Positions 45,276-55,712 of a DNA stretch of 64,000 bases are shown here, one piece after another (the first letter of the stretch is position 1; the number at the start of each line of letters is the position of its first letter). The stretch is from contig CP097971.1 in NCBI GenBank assembly GCA_023703615.1, forward strand, positions 662,315 to 726,314, given 5' to 3'. Both the position numbers and the translations under genes were made by a program. Source of the stretch: SAR86 cluster bacterium (GTDB lineage Bacteria; Pseudomonadota; Gammaproteobacteria; Magnimaribacterales; D2472). The notes under the pieces are model-generated. The model was not told the origin of the DNA. It was given only the letters and a program-made list of their open reading frames with translations, and ran no database searches.

Positions 45276-47750
45276 TTATTTAAACACTCTCAATCTATAA
45301 AGCATGGTAGGTAAAATAGTTAAAGAAGAAAGAAATGCAAGAACCATTGCTACGGCTGTAAAAACACCAAACAACCTTGTGGGAAAAAAGTTTGAAATAA
45401 CTAGTATCGAAAAACCTGTAGCAATTGTGGCTGCAGTGTAAAAAATTGCTCTGCCAGAAGTGAGATGTGCATTTTTAAGTGATTCTAAAATATTTTTATT
45501 GTTAAGCTTCATTTCTTTTTTATATCTATACATATAATGAATAGAATTATCAACGGCCATACCAACACTAATTGCTGCAACAGTAATAGTCATTATATCC
45601 AATGGTAAAGATAATAATCCCAATAAGCCAATTACTGAGGAAGCTACAAATAAGTTTGGTATTAAGCCAATTAACATAATTTTAATAGATTTAAAAATTA
45701 ATAAAAACATGAGTGCTATTACACTAAAAACTAAGCCCAATGACCCAATTTGGGATTGAAAAAGCGACTGAAGCATATTGTTATATAAAACAGCAAGGCC
45801 TGTTATTTCATACTGATCTTTTTTAAGATTAAATTTTGATTGTAAATCACTATCAATTTTTTTTAATAACTCATTTCTATTTAGGGCTTCATAGGATTCG
45901 TTAACTCTAGTGGAAATTCTAACGATAGAATCATCCTCATTTATATATGAATACAATAAAGATTCTCTTATGTCCTCTGGCAATACTGATCGAAGCAATG
46001 CTAGCTCAAGATCATTAAGATCCTTATTGTCATTTATTTCTCTTGCTAATTTTATACCACTTGCAACACTAAGAACTTTACCAATTTCTGGTAAAGAATC
46101 TAAATAATCATGAATTTCTTCTAACTGTTGTAACGAATATATGTTCCACCAATATCCAGATGCACTACTCGAGTCATCATCAAAAAGGTCTTCTTCAAAA
46201 AAATCGTCAAACGATTCATCTATTTGAATTTCATCTTCTTTAGGTTGATTAATAATAATATCAAGGGTAGCGGTTCCTCCTAAATTATTATCTATTTCTA
46301 ACATACCTTGATATATTTCTGTATCACTATCAAAGTAATCGATAAATCTATTTTCTACATCAACTTTACTTGCACCGAACACAAATATTATGAAGGTAGA
46401 TATAAATACCATTGCTACAAAAGAAGGATAATTTTTAGTTAAAGCAAATAATTTATTTGTAATTAGATGAAGTGATAATTTGTCAGATGTTTTAGGATTA
46501 GAAATTAGTGCTAAAGAGGATGGTAAAAATGAAAATGTTGAAATGAAAGCAATTGAGATTCCAAATGCCATCATTTTCCCAAATTCAATCACTGGTTTAA
46601 TGTCACCCATTAATAAAGACAAAAATGCAACCGCAGTAGTGATGGCAGCAAAAAAACATGGCGTAATCATTTCTTTCATGGCATTTACTAAAACATCATT
46701 AAAATTTGGATTGTCTTTTTTTAATTCATTAATTTTTACTAAAACATGTACAGTCAAGGAAATAGTTAGAATCAACAAAAGAGCTATAAAATTTGATGAA
46801 ACAACACTTATTTTCCAATTCATAAAACCAAGAAAACCTGAGGTTACAAACACAGTTAAAAAAGCATTTAATATTGGAAAAACAACAAACCAAATATTTC
46901 CAAAAAACATATATAGCATAATTGCAAAAATCAAGGCTACGCAACTTCCAAACAGAACTAGATCACTTTTAATAAATTCCATCATATCGGTGGCTATCAT
47001 TGAAGGTCCACCAAGGTATATAGCTGCCGTATTTTTATACTTGTCTAAAACATCTCTTATATTTTTTACTAGATTTGCATTAAAAGTTGTACTCTCTTCA
47101 TTGATTTCACCTATTCTTTCATTGATTAAATCAAACTCAAATTGTTTTTCTTTTGTTTCTGTACTAGTTTTTAATTTAGATGAAGTTAAATAATCTAATA
47201 TTTCATATCTTTTAGAAATCAGTTCATTATATTCATTATTAGCTTTGAGAGTAATTTGCATAGCTGTAATTAATCCATCATTACTTATAATTAATTCCTT
47301 ATAAATAGGATTATTAATAATTTCATCTTTGGCAGCAGCTAGATCTATTCCTGGTGTTTGTATGTCTTTGAGATTATCTGCAACTTCTGTTAATCCTACT
47401 TTGGGTTGAAAAAAGATTGGTGCATCAAGCAGTGATAATACAGAATCAACACCGTCAAGATTTTTAAGATCGGACTGAAGGCTTTTTAAAAGATCAATTG
47501 AAGATTGAGAAAAAAGATCCTCTTTAGGCTCTATTGTAATTATTAAAAAACTTGAATCACCAAATTCTTCTTCTGTTTCTTGATAAACTTTAAAGGATTC
47601 ATCTCCCTCAAGAATTAAAGCATCAGATGAAGCATCAAGTTTAAAGTTTTTAATGCCAAAAAAGCTTATTAATATAAATAAAAAAGTGAAGAATAAAATA
47701 TATAAAGGTTTCTTGACGACAAAATTAAAATAGCTCTCAGTATATTTCAT
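45276..47750 (-). CDS. RND/MMPL-family exporter
   Basis: 824 residues with two sets of one + five membrane segments and two large periplasmic loops. The second transmembrane block has SVGMAVDNSIHYMYRYKKE with the proton-relay Asp. The second loop contains an acidic, serine-rich insert (about 510-540, DDFFEEDLFDDDSSSASG). Relatives export lipids or sterol-like molecules; the adjacent acyl-CoA gene would suit a lipid substrate. A + strand 237-residue ORF inside is an antisense shadow. Confidence 0.87.
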   Translation of the reverse strand: MKYTESYFNFVVKKPLYILFFTFLFILISFFGIKNFKLDASSDALILEGDESFKVYQETEEEFGDSSFLIITIEPKEDLFSQSSIDLLKSLQSDLKNLDGVDSVLSLLDAPIFFQPKVGLTEVADNLKDIQTPGIDLAAAKDEIINNPIYKELIISNDGLITAMQITLKANNEYNELISKRYEILDYLTSSKLKTSTETKEKQFEFDLINERIGEINEESTTFNANLVKNIRDVLDKYKNTAAIYLGGPSMIATDMMEFIKSDLVLFGSCVALIFAIMLYMFFGNIWFVVFPILNAFLTVFVTSGFLGFMNWKISVVSSNFIALLLILTISLTVHVLVKINELKKDNPNFNDVLVNAMKEMITPCFFAAITTAVAFLSLLMGDIKPVIEFGKMMAFGISIAFISTFSFLPSSLALISNPKTSDKLSLHLITNKLFALTKNYPSFVAMVFISTFIIFVFGASKVDVENRFIDYFDSDTEIYQGMLEIDNNLGGTATLDIIINQPKEDEIQIDESFDDFFEEDLFDDDSSSASGYWWNIYSLQQLEEIHDYLDSLPEIGKVLSVASGIKLAREINDNKDLNDLELALLRSVLPEDIRESLLYSYINEDDSIVRISTRVNESYEALNRNELLKKIDSDLQSKFNLKKDQYEITGLAVLYNNMLQSLFQSQIGSLGLVFSVIALMFLLIFKSIKIMLIGLIPNLFVASSVIGLLGLLSLPLDIMTITVAAISVGMAVDNSIHYMYRYKKEMKLNNKNILESLKNAHLTSGRAIFYTAATIATGFSILVISNFFPTRLFGVFTAVAMVLAFLSSLTILPTMLYRLRVFK

Positions 47751-47751
47751 T

Positions 47752-48057
47752 TTAGTTTACGCATTGTGGAGAATCTTGAACATCTTGGTTTAATTTGTAT
47801 TCTTCTATATCAAATATGTGCAGAGATAAGGCATGAATTTGATTCATGATATTCTTTAAAGTGTCATAAACAGCCTTATGTCTTTTTACTAACGCAAGAT
47901 TTGTAAAATCATTACTGACAAGAATTACTTTGAAATGAGTCTCTGAATCTTTTGGAACATTATGCATATAGCTCTCATTTGTAATCTCCAATAGATGAAT
48001 ATTAAAAGAAGACTCTAATAAAGATTTAATAATTTTTTGTTTTGATGGTTTGCTCAT
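47752..48057 (-). CDS. bolA: BolA-family protein
   Basis: 101 residues. HNVPKDSETHFKVILVS, VKRHKAVYDTL and IHALSLHIF define the BolA fold; the conserved His in RHK and ALS remain. BolA works with CGFS glutaredoxins in Fe-S sensing or transfer; the only CGFS glutaredoxin in this window is the one fused to PdxJ. One base before the MMPL ATG, so co-expression is likely. Confidence 0.9.
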   Translation of the reverse strand: MSKPSKQKIIKSLLESSFNIHLLEITNESYMHNVPKDSETHFKVILVSNDFTNLALVKRHKAVYDTLKNIMNQIHALSLHIFDIEEYKLNQDVQDSPQCVN

Positions 48058-48104
48058 TTAAGAATTATTATTATCCTATAAGTAGAATCGTAACAAAAGT
48101 TTAT

Positions 48105-48290
48105 TTAGCCATCGTGGCTTGGTGAATTATTAAATGAATTAATTAAATTTATTATCTCTTCCCAGTCTTTCCAATTTTTAATATCTTGAGATGCTGCATA
48201 TTCTGCAGCTCGGAGCATTGCAATTGTCTCAGCCTCTTCTCCATACTGTGATATAAGATTTCTGGCAATTTCATTAAGTTGCTTTGTCAT
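48105..48290 (-). CDS. Small conserved-looking hypothetical protein
   Basis: 61 residues, predicted mainly helical, without cysteines, signal or membrane segment. MTKQLNEIARNLISQYGEEA to LINSFNNSPSHDG; ATG start with a stop 47 bp before bolA. I do not recognise a family. Its Ala/Glu-rich middle (ETIAMLRAAEYAA) could be an interaction helix. Codon use looks like its neighbours. Confidence 0.6.
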   Translation of the reverse strand: MTKQLNEIARNLISQYGEEAETIAMLRAAEYAASQDIKNWKDWEEIINLINSFNNSPSHDG

Positions 48291-48404
48291 TTTTTATTAT
48301 TAATACATAAATAACATATTTAACAACTGTATCCTAAGAAAAGTTATTTGCATAGAAGGCTAAAGATGGAAAGACAAAACATTCTACGTTAGAGTAATAA
48401 ATAT

Positions 48405-49298
48405 ATGAATGTACTATGGGTTAAAGACGGAAAAATTGGTCATGAAAAACAAGTGAAAGTTTTGCTTGATGAGCTATCAAAAACTCAAATAATTAATATT
48501 ACTGAAAGAAATGTCAAAGGTTTATACCCAATTTATACTTATTTGAGTGATATCAAAGAAAATTTCTATGATCTAATAATTGGTGCTGGTCATAAAGTTT
48601 ATGCTCAATTAATTGATGTAAAAAAATATCAAAATGAAAAATGTAAAAATATCGCTATCCTTACACCATCCTTCAACAAAAGAAAGTTCGATATAATTTG
48701 TGCGCCTCTTCATGATAGAGATAGTCTAAAAAATCAAAATAATGTCGTTTTTTACGAGGGCTCTCTTGCGAAAGTCTCAAATGAAGTCCCAGATGAGAAT
48801 ATTGGTTTAATTGCGTTGGGTGGTAGAAATAAGCACTATGAGTTCAATGAAAATGAATTAATAAAACAAATTGAATATATTTATTCACTCTATCCTAATA
48901 AAAAATGGTTTATTTTTACTTCAAGGCGCACTACTGCAAAAATGATGAATAAATTAGCAATTTTAGAAAAGTATTCCAATATAGTTTTATCAAACAATAA
49001 CATTGATGAACTTTATGTTAGAGCATCAATCAAATTTATTACTCAAGATAGTGTAAACATGGTTTATGAAAGTCTTTCAACCAAAGGGAGCACTTATGTA
49101 TTTAATATGAAATATTTCAAAAAAAATAAAATTGTAAATCAAATTAATAACTTAATTAATGATAAAAAAATAGGATATATCAAATATGAAAAAATGGCAG
49201 ATGGTCTTAATAAGATAGTCTTAGAAGAACAAAATATTTATAACGATGTTTTTGCAGAGGTTGAGAAATTATCTTATCAATTAGAAAAATTAATCTAA
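48405..49298 (+). CDS. ELM1/GtrOC1-family putative glycosyltransferase
   Basis: 297 residues of the DUF1022/ELM1 family, whose bacterial members are thought to be glycosyltransferases. MNVLWVKDGKIGHEKQ is the family start; IIGAGHKVY and LIALGGRNKHYEF, then WFIFTSRRT and the C-terminal ITQDSVNMVYESL, are typical. Convergent with the envelope gene cluster at 49302-54235, four bases apart. Sugar substrate unknown. Confidence 0.82.
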   Translation: MNVLWVKDGKIGHEKQVKVLLDELSKTQIINITERNVKGLYPIYTYLSDIKENFYDLIIGAGHKVYAQLIDVKKYQNEKCKNIAILTPSFNKRKFDIICAPLHDRDSLKNQNNVVFYEGSLAKVSNEVPDENIGLIALGGRNKHYEFNENELIKQIEYIYSLYPNKKWFIFTSRRTTAKMMNKLAILEKYSNIVLSNNNIDELYVRASIKFITQDSVNMVYESLSTKGSTYVFNMKYFKKNKIVNQINNLINDKKIGYIKYEKMADGLNKIVLEEQNIYNDVFAEVEKLSYQLEKLI

Positions 49299-49301
49299 CA
49301 A

Positions 49302-50081
49302 TTATCTTTTGGCAACAATATCATAATGTTTGCCACCGCCAATTTTTTCAAACGATTTAAAACCTTGTTGCATAAGAATATTTTTAATATTTATATGGTT
49401 AGTCCATCTTTCATCAATCTCATAAACAATAATTTTAATGTTATTTGTTTTATCAATTTTACATAACTCATTTATAACAACTTCTTCGTGGCCTTCTACA
49501 TCAATTTTTACAATTAAATCATGGTCATTTTCAATTTGTTCATTTAAGACAGAATGATTAATTAATTTTATAGTTTCTGAATTCGTTGAAGCATTATTTG
49601 TTAGTGATGCTTCACCTGAATGATTTTCATTAAAAAATATCTTTGCTTCTTTGTTTTCAGACGAAATACCTGCATTTATTGATATTATTTTTTCATTTAA
49701 AAGATTTTTATTAATATTTTCATTTAATAACTTAAAAGTTGAGCATACTGGTTCATATGACAAAACATTTCTACAAAAATTGCTTTTTGCACTTATTAGT
49801 GAATATAAGCCTTGATTTGCGCCAATATCTAAAAATACATAATCTTTATTAAAAGTTTCTAATATATTAGAAAGATATTTGCCATATGATCCGAAATAAC
49901 AAAATATAAATGTATTGTCATTCCAATTTTCTTTCATCCAGACTTTATATTTTGTTAAAACAAATCCATCACTATTCTTAAGAAAAAAAGATATAAATAT
50001 ATTCTTAGAGAACTTAAATATTTTGTTTTCAATGTAATTTTTTATGCCAAAATCTTTTATTTTTCTTAAGCTTTTATTCAT
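49302..50081 (-). CDS. FkbM-family methyltransferase
   Basis: 259 residues. VFLDIGANQGLYSLISA is SAM motif I; VLSYEPV and the late LIVKIDVEGHEEVVI with DVEGHE are FkbM signatures. Such enzymes methylate sugars in polysaccharides. Its ATG overlaps the glycosyltransferase gene stop by 8 bp, so it is translationally coupled to that gene and likely modifies the same glycan. Confidence 0.88.
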   Translation of the reverse strand: MNKSLRKIKDFGIKNYIENKIFKFSKNIFISFFLKNSDGFVLTKYKVWMKENWNDNTFIFCYFGSYGKYLSNILETFNKDYVFLDIGANQGLYSLISAKSNFCRNVLSYEPVCSTFKLLNENINKNLLNEKIISINAGISSENKEAKIFFNENHSGEASLTNNASTNSETIKLINHSVLNEQIENDHDLIVKIDVEGHEEVVINELCKIDKTNNIKIIVYEIDERWTNHINIKNILMQQGFKSFEKIGGGKHYDIVAKR

Positions 50082-51168
50082 TTAGAGATATTTGTTCATA
50101 CAAATTAATTGTTTTATTGATCATTTTTTCTGAAGTAAATGTATTTTTTAATGGGAGGTTTTTTGAATTGGCGACAGATATAGTTGTATTTTTAAGATCC
50201 TCTTTATTATTAAGCTCAACTAATCCTTCACAAAACAACTCAGATAAAATTTCTCCTGTTCCTCCATGATTCCAGCCAACCACCTTCGATCCAACTGCTA
50301 TTGCTTCAATAGTTGTTCTCCCAAAGGGCTCAGGTTTAGAAGAAAGATTATAAACAACATCAGAAAGCCTATAAATATTTTCAATATCCGATCGCTTACC
50401 AACGAAAGTGATATTTTTTTCTATATCATATTTTTTTGTGAGTTCTGTTAGCTCATTTATGTATTTATTCTTATTTCTTGCAGTAGGCCCAACAATTAAT
50501 CCATGATAAGAATTCTCTAAAGAGGCTATGAGCTTGATAAATGATTCGTGTCCTTTCCATCTACTTATACGCCCAGGTAGAGTAAGAATTATTTTTTCTT
50601 TGGTTTCGGGAAAATCTTCATACCACTTTTTTAGCCAACTTTCCTCAATATCCTTCTTATAAAAAGTGTTATGGTCACAACCTCTGTGAATAAGAGATAT
50701 TTTTTCTTTTTTAATATTGTAATTTTTGACAATGTAATCAAGAACCGTTTCAGATATTGCAATAGTATGATCAGTTTTTGCCATTATCTTGCTATAAAAA
50801 GGTTTACTATATAAACCATGAAATGTTGAAATCAAAATTGGTTTTTTGAAATTAATCATTTTCATAGAAAAATAATTAATCCATGCAGGAATTCTCGATC
50901 TGATATGAATAATATCAGGTTTAATTTCGTTATAGGCCTCAGCTAGTTTTTTAGATAAAAAAAATGATGTTATTGTTTTTTTGTGAACTGGAAGATTGAT
51001 ATGGTTGCCTCCAGAGTTGATGATATTTTTTTCTAGTTCTCCTCCATTAGAAATAACAAAAGATTCATGATTTCTTTTTACTAATTCTTTTGATAGATCA
51101 CAGACTCCCCTCTCAACGCCGCCTATATTTAACTCTGGTAATAATTGAATAACTTTTAAGTTACTCAT
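50074..51168 (-). CDS. Glycosyltransferase family 4
   Basis: 364 residues, GT-B fold. N-terminal VIQLLPELNIGGVERGVCDL and STFHGLY, C-terminal PEPFGRTTIEAIAVG (the E-x7-E region) and GWNHGGTGEIL. Cytoplasmic retaining glycosyltransferase of envelope polysaccharide or lipid. It overlaps the ABC permease gene by 8 bp upstream and FkbM by 8 bp downstream. Confidence 0.9.
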   Translation of the reverse strand: MSNLKVIQLLPELNIGGVERGVCDLSKELVKRNHESFVISNGGELEKNIINSGGNHINLPVHKKTITSFFLSKKLAEAYNEIKPDIIHIRSRIPAWINYFSMKMINFKKPILISTFHGLYSKPFYSKIMAKTDHTIAISETVLDYIVKNYNIKKEKISLIHRGCDHNTFYKKDIEESWLKKWYEDFPETKEKIILTLPGRISRWKGHESFIKLIASLENSYHGLIVGPTARNKNKYINELTELTKKYDIEKNITFVGKRSDIENIYRLSDVVYNLSSKPEPFGRTTIEAIAVGSKVVGWNHGGTGEILSELFCEGLVELNNKEDLKNTTISVANSKNLPLKNTFTSEKMINKTINLYEQISLNE

Positions 51169-52369
51169 ATCGTAATGAAGTAGCTGGATCTAATTTTGCA
51201 GCTCTTTTTGCAGGCCAAATTCCAAAAAATAATCCAACTAACGCTGAAAATGTAATTGATCCAATAACAGCACTTACCGGTACAGAAAAAATCCAGTCGT
51301 TAAATGATGTGAACAAAAGTAATAATGAAATACCAATAACTACACCAAACAAACCACCAAGTATGCACAAAAGAACTGCTTCAACGATGAATTGCATCAT
51401 AATAGAATTTTGTGTTGCTCCTAATGCCTTTCTTAGGCCTATTTCTCTTGTTCTCTCTGTTACAGAAACCAACATGATATTCATAACACCTATACCGCCG
51501 ACAATAAGACTTATCCCGGCTATACCAGCAATAAGTGCTGTAAATATACCTGTTGCTTGACGTCTCAAGTCTGAGTATTGACTCCAGTCATTAATTCTAA
51601 AATCATTATCCTCACCAGGGCCTATATCGTGTTTTTGTCGGAGAATCTGTTCAATGGTCATCATTACATAATCTACATTTGTTTCATTTGAAATTCCTAC
51701 ATTGATACTCCCAAGCCTTTCAGTACCAAATATCCTTTGAGCTGCAGTCAAGATTGGGACATATAAATCATCATCTGGATTTTGCCAACCAGTTGAACCT
51801 TCTTCGCTTAATACACCTATAACTTTATAGGTTGTTCCCGCTACAAGAATATCTTGATTTAATAGTTGTTTGGCAGATGTTTTTAACTCGCCTGGAACTT
51901 TAGAACCAAGGACAATAACTTTTTTTCGACCTAAATTTTCTTTTTCAGTAAAAATTCTTCCAATACCTATTTCGTAACCCCTTACTTCAAAGTTGATAGG
52001 AAGAAAACCATTGATCTCAGCACTAATATTTGAATTTCTGTATTTAATTTGACGATTGCCTGACATTCTTGGAGCAATCATCCAATTATGTTCTGTATTT
52101 TTAGCTAATGCTTCTGCATCTTTTATGACTAATGGATTGAAACCTTGAGAAATTCCTCCACGCTTACGTTGACTAGGAAAAATTGATAAGGTTCTTGGTC
52201 CAAGATCATCAATTCTTGCCTCAAGAGCCTTCTCAGCGCTGCTACCTATTCCTATAACAGCAATTACTGCTGCTGTACCTATGATGATCGCTAATGCTGT
52301 TAGAAGTGATCTAACACCATTGGTTTTGATAGAGCTTACAGCAGATCTTATTGATTCTTCAACTAACAT
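51161..52369 (-). CDS. MacB-type ABC transporter permease
   Basis: 402 residues with one N-terminal membrane helix, a large periplasmic MacB-like domain and three C-terminal helices (GIGVMNIMLVSVTERTREIG is the mechanotransmission region). It lacks the ATPase domain fused in MacB; the ATPase is a separate gene at 53561. It overlaps the adaptor gene by one base (TAATG). The trio probably exports a lipid, peptide or glycan. Confidence 0.9.
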   Translation of the reverse strand: MLVEESIRSAVSSIKTNGVRSLLTALAIIIGTAAVIAVIGIGSSAEKALEARIDDLGPRTLSIFPSQRKRGGISQGFNPLVIKDAEALAKNTEHNWMIAPRMSGNRQIKYRNSNISAEINGFLPINFEVRGYEIGIGRIFTEKENLGRKKVIVLGSKVPGELKTSAKQLLNQDILVAGTTYKVIGVLSEEGSTGWQNPDDDLYVPILTAAQRIFGTERLGSINVGISNETNVDYVMMTIEQILRQKHDIGPGEDNDFRINDWSQYSDLRRQATGIFTALIAGIAGISLIVGGIGVMNIMLVSVTERTREIGLRKALGATQNSIMMQFIVEAVLLCILGGLFGVVIGISLLLLFTSFNDWIFSVPVSAVIGSITFSALVGLFFGIWPAKRAAKLDPATSLRYE

Positions 52370-53559
52370 TATCCAAAGCTAAAAGAGCCTTCAACTCTCT
52401 TCTTAAAGCGTTCCTGATAATCAAACAAACTTTTGCTTGGGAGAATATAAACAACATCACCTATTTCTAATCCTTCAATTATTTCAACATTATATAAATC
52501 TGAGACTCCAACTTTAACCCATTGCAGATTAGGGCCTTTTTTAGAATCCTTAATAATAATGAATCTATTAAAATTTTCACCATCGACATTATTTTTTAAA
52601 AACTCATCAATACTTTCTGTTTTAATATCTAGAACAGCTGCTGCAGTATAGATATCTTTTCTAGTTCTTAAAGACATTGTAGGAACACTAAGTGAGACGT
52701 CTTTATTAAGTATTTGAATGACAACATCAGTATTCATACCAATTAACAAAAGATTTTCTTTATTATCAATATCAATTAAAACAGGAAAAGTTGTAACATT
52801 TTGTTGTATATAAGCTTTAGGTTCAATCTTAGTAACAGTGCCTATAAATTCTTTATCCCTATATGCAGCTACCTTTATTGATACAGATTGGCCTAACCTC
52901 ACCTTGCCAACATCTATTTCATCTACGAGAGCACGAACTCTGACCTTTGATAAATCAGCCATAGTCATAAGTATGCTTCCTTCACCAAATGCTGAAGTTG
53001 GAGACGAAATAACCTGACCAACTTCAACGGGTCTTGAAATTATAGTGCCTGAAATTGGCGACTTAACCAATGTATCATCTAACGATATTTTTGCATTTTC
53101 AAAAGAAACTTCGGTTCTTACAACTGTTGATTTCGCTTGAGCATAATTTTCTTTAATATCTTCAAAATCTTTATCTGAAATGCTTGAATTTTTATGAAGC
53201 TCTTTACCTCTTTCATATTGAGATTCTGCATTTACCAGTCTTACTTTTGCTGCTTCAAGATCAGATAAAGTTTGATCAACAATGTTATTTGCTGTTCTTT
53301 GATCAATTTGCGCGAGCGTAGATCCTTTATTAACAGAATCTCCTACTTCAGCTCCTAAAAATAATACTTCACCTGATGCTTTTGATTTAATTTCTACTGA
53401 AGATATTGCTTCTATTGCGCCCGAAGCCTCTATTGATACATCTAAAGTTTGAGGTGTTGTTTTTTGAGTTTTATAAAATTGAGTTTCAGAAGTATCAGAG
53501 CCTCCTCCACAACCATAAAGAAAAACTAATGATGATATTGATAATAATAAATTTTTCAT
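52369..53559 (-). CDS. MacA/HlyD-type periplasmic adaptor, lipoprotein
   Basis: 396 residues. Signal LLLSISSLVFLYGC with a lipobox Cys (17) followed by GGGS, so a lipoprotein. Barrel-sandwich SGAIEAISSVEIKSKASGEV, then a coiled-coil hairpin of about 80 residues, VKSPISGTIISRPVEVGQ, and beta-barrel parts. Good ribosome site (GGAG) after the ATPase stop. Bridges the MacB-type permease to an outer-membrane channel. Confidence 0.9.
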   Translation of the reverse strand: MKNLLLSISSLVFLYGCGGGSDTSETQFYKTQKTTPQTLDVSIEASGAIEAISSVEIKSKASGEVLFLGAEVGDSVNKGSTLAQIDQRTANNIVDQTLSDLEAAKVRLVNAESQYERGKELHKNSSISDKDFEDIKENYAQAKSTVVRTEVSFENAKISLDDTLVKSPISGTIISRPVEVGQVISSPTSAFGEGSILMTMADLSKVRVRALVDEIDVGKVRLGQSVSIKVAAYRDKEFIGTVTKIEPKAYIQQNVTTFPVLIDIDNKENLLLIGMNTDVVIQILNKDVSLSVPTMSLRTRKDIYTAAAVLDIKTESIDEFLKNNVDGENFNRFIIIKDSKKGPNLQWVKVGVSDLYNVEIIEGLEIGDVVYILPSKSLFDYQERFKKRVEGSFSFG

Positions 53560-53560
53560 A

Positions 53561-54235
53561 CTACTCCTTTACATCTGATTTTATCAGACCATCCATGATT
53601 GTAATAATTCTATTTGATTGGTTAGCAATACTTTCTTCATGAGTTATAAGAATTATAGTCTGTCCATTTGCGTTTAGATCTTTAAATAGTGACATAACCT
53701 CTGCTCCAGTTTTGGAATCTAAATTTCCTGTTGGTTCGTCTGCAAAAATAATACTTGGACTATTTACGAGTGCTCTTGCTATAGCAACCCTCTGTTGCTG
53801 TCCTCCTGATAATTCTGCAGGAGTATGCGAGGCTCTATCAGAAAGTCCAACTTGTTTAAGTACTTCTTGGGATCTTTCTAAAGCAGAAACTTTATCTTTG
53901 CCAGCATACTTCAGTGGAAGCATTATGTTGTCTAATGCAGAATTCCTTGCTAGTAAATGAAATGATTGAAAAACAAAGCCAATTTCATTATTCCTTATTG
54001 TTGCTAGCTCATTATCGCTTAATTCACTCACCAATTTATCATTTAAATAATATTCACCTGACGATGGTGAATCTAAACAACCTATAATATTCATTAGTGT
54101 GGTTTTACCAGAGCCTGAGGGACCCATAATTGAGATAAATTCGCCTCTGCTGATATCTAAATCAATACCTTTAATAGCATCTACAGACTGTGTACCTGTT
54201 AGGTAAGACCTTCTTAAGTTTCTTGTTTTAATCAT
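53561..54235 (-). CDS. ABC transporter ATPase, MacB/LolD type
   Basis: 224 residues. Walker A MGPSGSGKTTLMN, Q-loop FQSFHL, signature LSGGQQQRVAIARAL, Walker B IIFADEPTGNLD, H-loop ITHEES. Partner of the split permease/adaptor downstream; the one-base gap to the adaptor suggests the same mRNA. A likely promoter lies in the AT-rich 54-bp gap after the next gene (minus direction). Confidence 0.93.
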   Translation of the reverse strand: MIKTRNLRRSYLTGTQSVDAIKGIDLDISRGEFISIMGPSGSGKTTLMNIIGCLDSPSSGEYYLNDKLVSELSDNELATIRNNEIGFVFQSFHLLARNSALDNIMLPLKYAGKDKVSALERSQEVLKQVGLSDRASHTPAELSGGQQQRVAIARALVNSPSIIFADEPTGNLDSKTGAEVMSLFKDLNANGQTIILITHEESIANQSNRIITIMDGLIKSDVKE

Positions 54236-54289
54236 GTTTTATATATTATATGCCTTAAATATATATATATATTATTTATATTAATGTGA

Positions 54290-55447
54290 TTAGAATGAGG
54301 CTATGCCCGTTTGCGCATTACCAAGTATTAGAGCATGGATATCGTCAGTACCTTCATAAGTTTTTACAGCCTCTAAATTCATACAATGGCGTATAACATG
54401 GTATTCATCACTTATACCATTACCGCCATGAATATCTCTGGCAGATCTTGCAATATCTAATGCTTTTGCACAATTATTCCTTTTTATTAAGGATATCATT
54501 TCTGGTTTAAACTCATTTCTGTCTATTAACTTTCCTACTCTTAGACAAGCCTGAAGTCCTAAAGTAATTTCTGTTTGCATATCAGCAAGCTTTTTTTGCA
54601 CTAATTGTTTAGACGCAAGCGGTTTATCAAATTGTTCTCTTTCTAAAGAATAATTAAGACTTTGATTCCAGCAAAATTCAGCTGCGCCCATTACACCCCA
54701 TGCAATGCCATATCTTGCCATATTCAAACATGAGAATGGACCTTTAAAGCTCTGGACCTCTGGAAGAATTTTTTCATCTTCCACGTAAACGTCATCTAAA
54801 AAAATCTGGCCGGTAGCAGACGCTCTCAAAGAAAATTTACCTTCAATGTAAGGAGTAGATAGTCCTTTGCAATCACGATCAACTATAAAACCCCTAAGAA
54901 TTCCTTGTTCATCTTTTGCCCAAATAATTAAAACATCTGCTATGGGAGAATTTGTAATCCATGATTTAGATCCATTTAATTTATATCCCCCATCGACTTT
55001 TTTTGCAGTTGTTTTCATAGACGATGGATCTGACCCTGCCTCCGATTCTGTGAGACCAAAACATCCAATAAGATCACCCTTTGCCATTTTTGGTAAATAA
55101 AAATCTTTTTGAGTTTCATTACCAAACTTATATATTGCATACATTGCTAAAGAAGTCTGGACACTAAATGCAGATCTGTAGCTTGAGTCAACTCTTTCAA
55201 TTTCTCTAGCAATAAGACCATAAGAAACATAACTGACACCTGGGCATCCATAACCATGGATGGGAGCACCTAAAAAACCCATTGAGCCAAACTCTTTATA
55301 TATTTCCTTATCAAATAACTCTTCTCTATTTGAGGCAACAATTCTTGGCATTAAATCTTTTTGACAATATTCCTTTGCTGAATTAGATATCAATAATTCC
55401 TCTTCAGATAATTGATCTTCGAATAATAGTATGTCTGGAATGTTCAT
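54290..55447 (-). CDS. gcdH: Acyl-CoA dehydrogenase, glutaryl-CoA dehydrogenase type
   Basis: 385 residues. [18 protein letters not shown] (FAD loop), [24 protein letters not shown] and the catalytic Glu in [14 protein letters not shown]; this last is the glutaryl-CoA dehydrogenase form. Start ATG 55447 is chosen; a TTG two codons upstream is weaker. It would act in lysine/tryptophan-type glutarate breakdown; no other genes of that path are near. Confidence 0.87.
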   Translation of the reverse strand: MNIPDILLFEDQLSEEELLISNSAKEYCQKDLMPRIVASNREELFDKEIYKEFGSMGFLGAPIHGYGCPGVSYVSYGLIAREIERVDSSYRSAFSVQTSLAMYAIYKFGNETQKDFYLPKMAKGDLIGCFGLTESEAGSDPSSMKTTAKKVDGGYKLNGSKSWITNSPIADVLIIWAKDEQGILRGFIVDRDCKGLSTPYIEGKFSLRASATGQIFLDDVYVEDEKILPEVQSFKGPFSCLNMARYGIAWGVMGAAEFCWNQSLNYSLEREQFDKPLASKQLVQKKLADMQTEITLGLQACLRVGKLIDRNEFKPEMISLIKRNNCAKALDIARSARDIHGGNGISDEYHVIRHCMNLEAVKTYEGTDDIHALILGNAQTGIASF

Positions 55448-55449
55448 TT

Positions 55450-55683
55450 TCAAATTTTCTCAATGCGTATAATACCAAATCTTGGCTCTGAAAATGTAAT
55501 ACTTTTATCTAATAGTATTTTTTTTACTAAATTTATCATAGTATTGCTATTTCCACATATTATGATCAGAGGTAAGTCTAATTGATGCCTTAAGATCACA
55601 TCATAAATACGATCATCAACCTCAAAATGTCTAAGACCATGAAGATCTATATGAGTTATGCCTCTTTCAATGAAAACATTCAT
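55450..55683 (-). CDS. Small Smr-like domain protein
   Basis: 77 residues. [20 protein letters not shown] resembles the DLHG start of Smr domains, but the usual HGxG motif is replaced by CGNSNTM. A divergent, perhaps inactive, Smr domain that could bind nucleic acid. It ends two bases before the gcdH-type ATG and is divergent from tdk with a 29-bp gap. Confidence 0.6.
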   Translation of the reverse strand: MNVFIERGITHIDLHGLRHFEVDDRIYDVILRHQLDLPLIIICGNSNTMINLVKKILLDKSITFSEPRFGIIRIEKI

Positions 55684-55712
55684 AACTTCATGAAACTATA
55701 TATAATTTAAGC

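Noticed and set aside
46480..47193. A 237-codon plus-strand ORF within the MMPL exporter gene
   Set aside because: Antisense shadow of a clear membrane-protein gene; no recognisable domain and composition follows the opposite strand.
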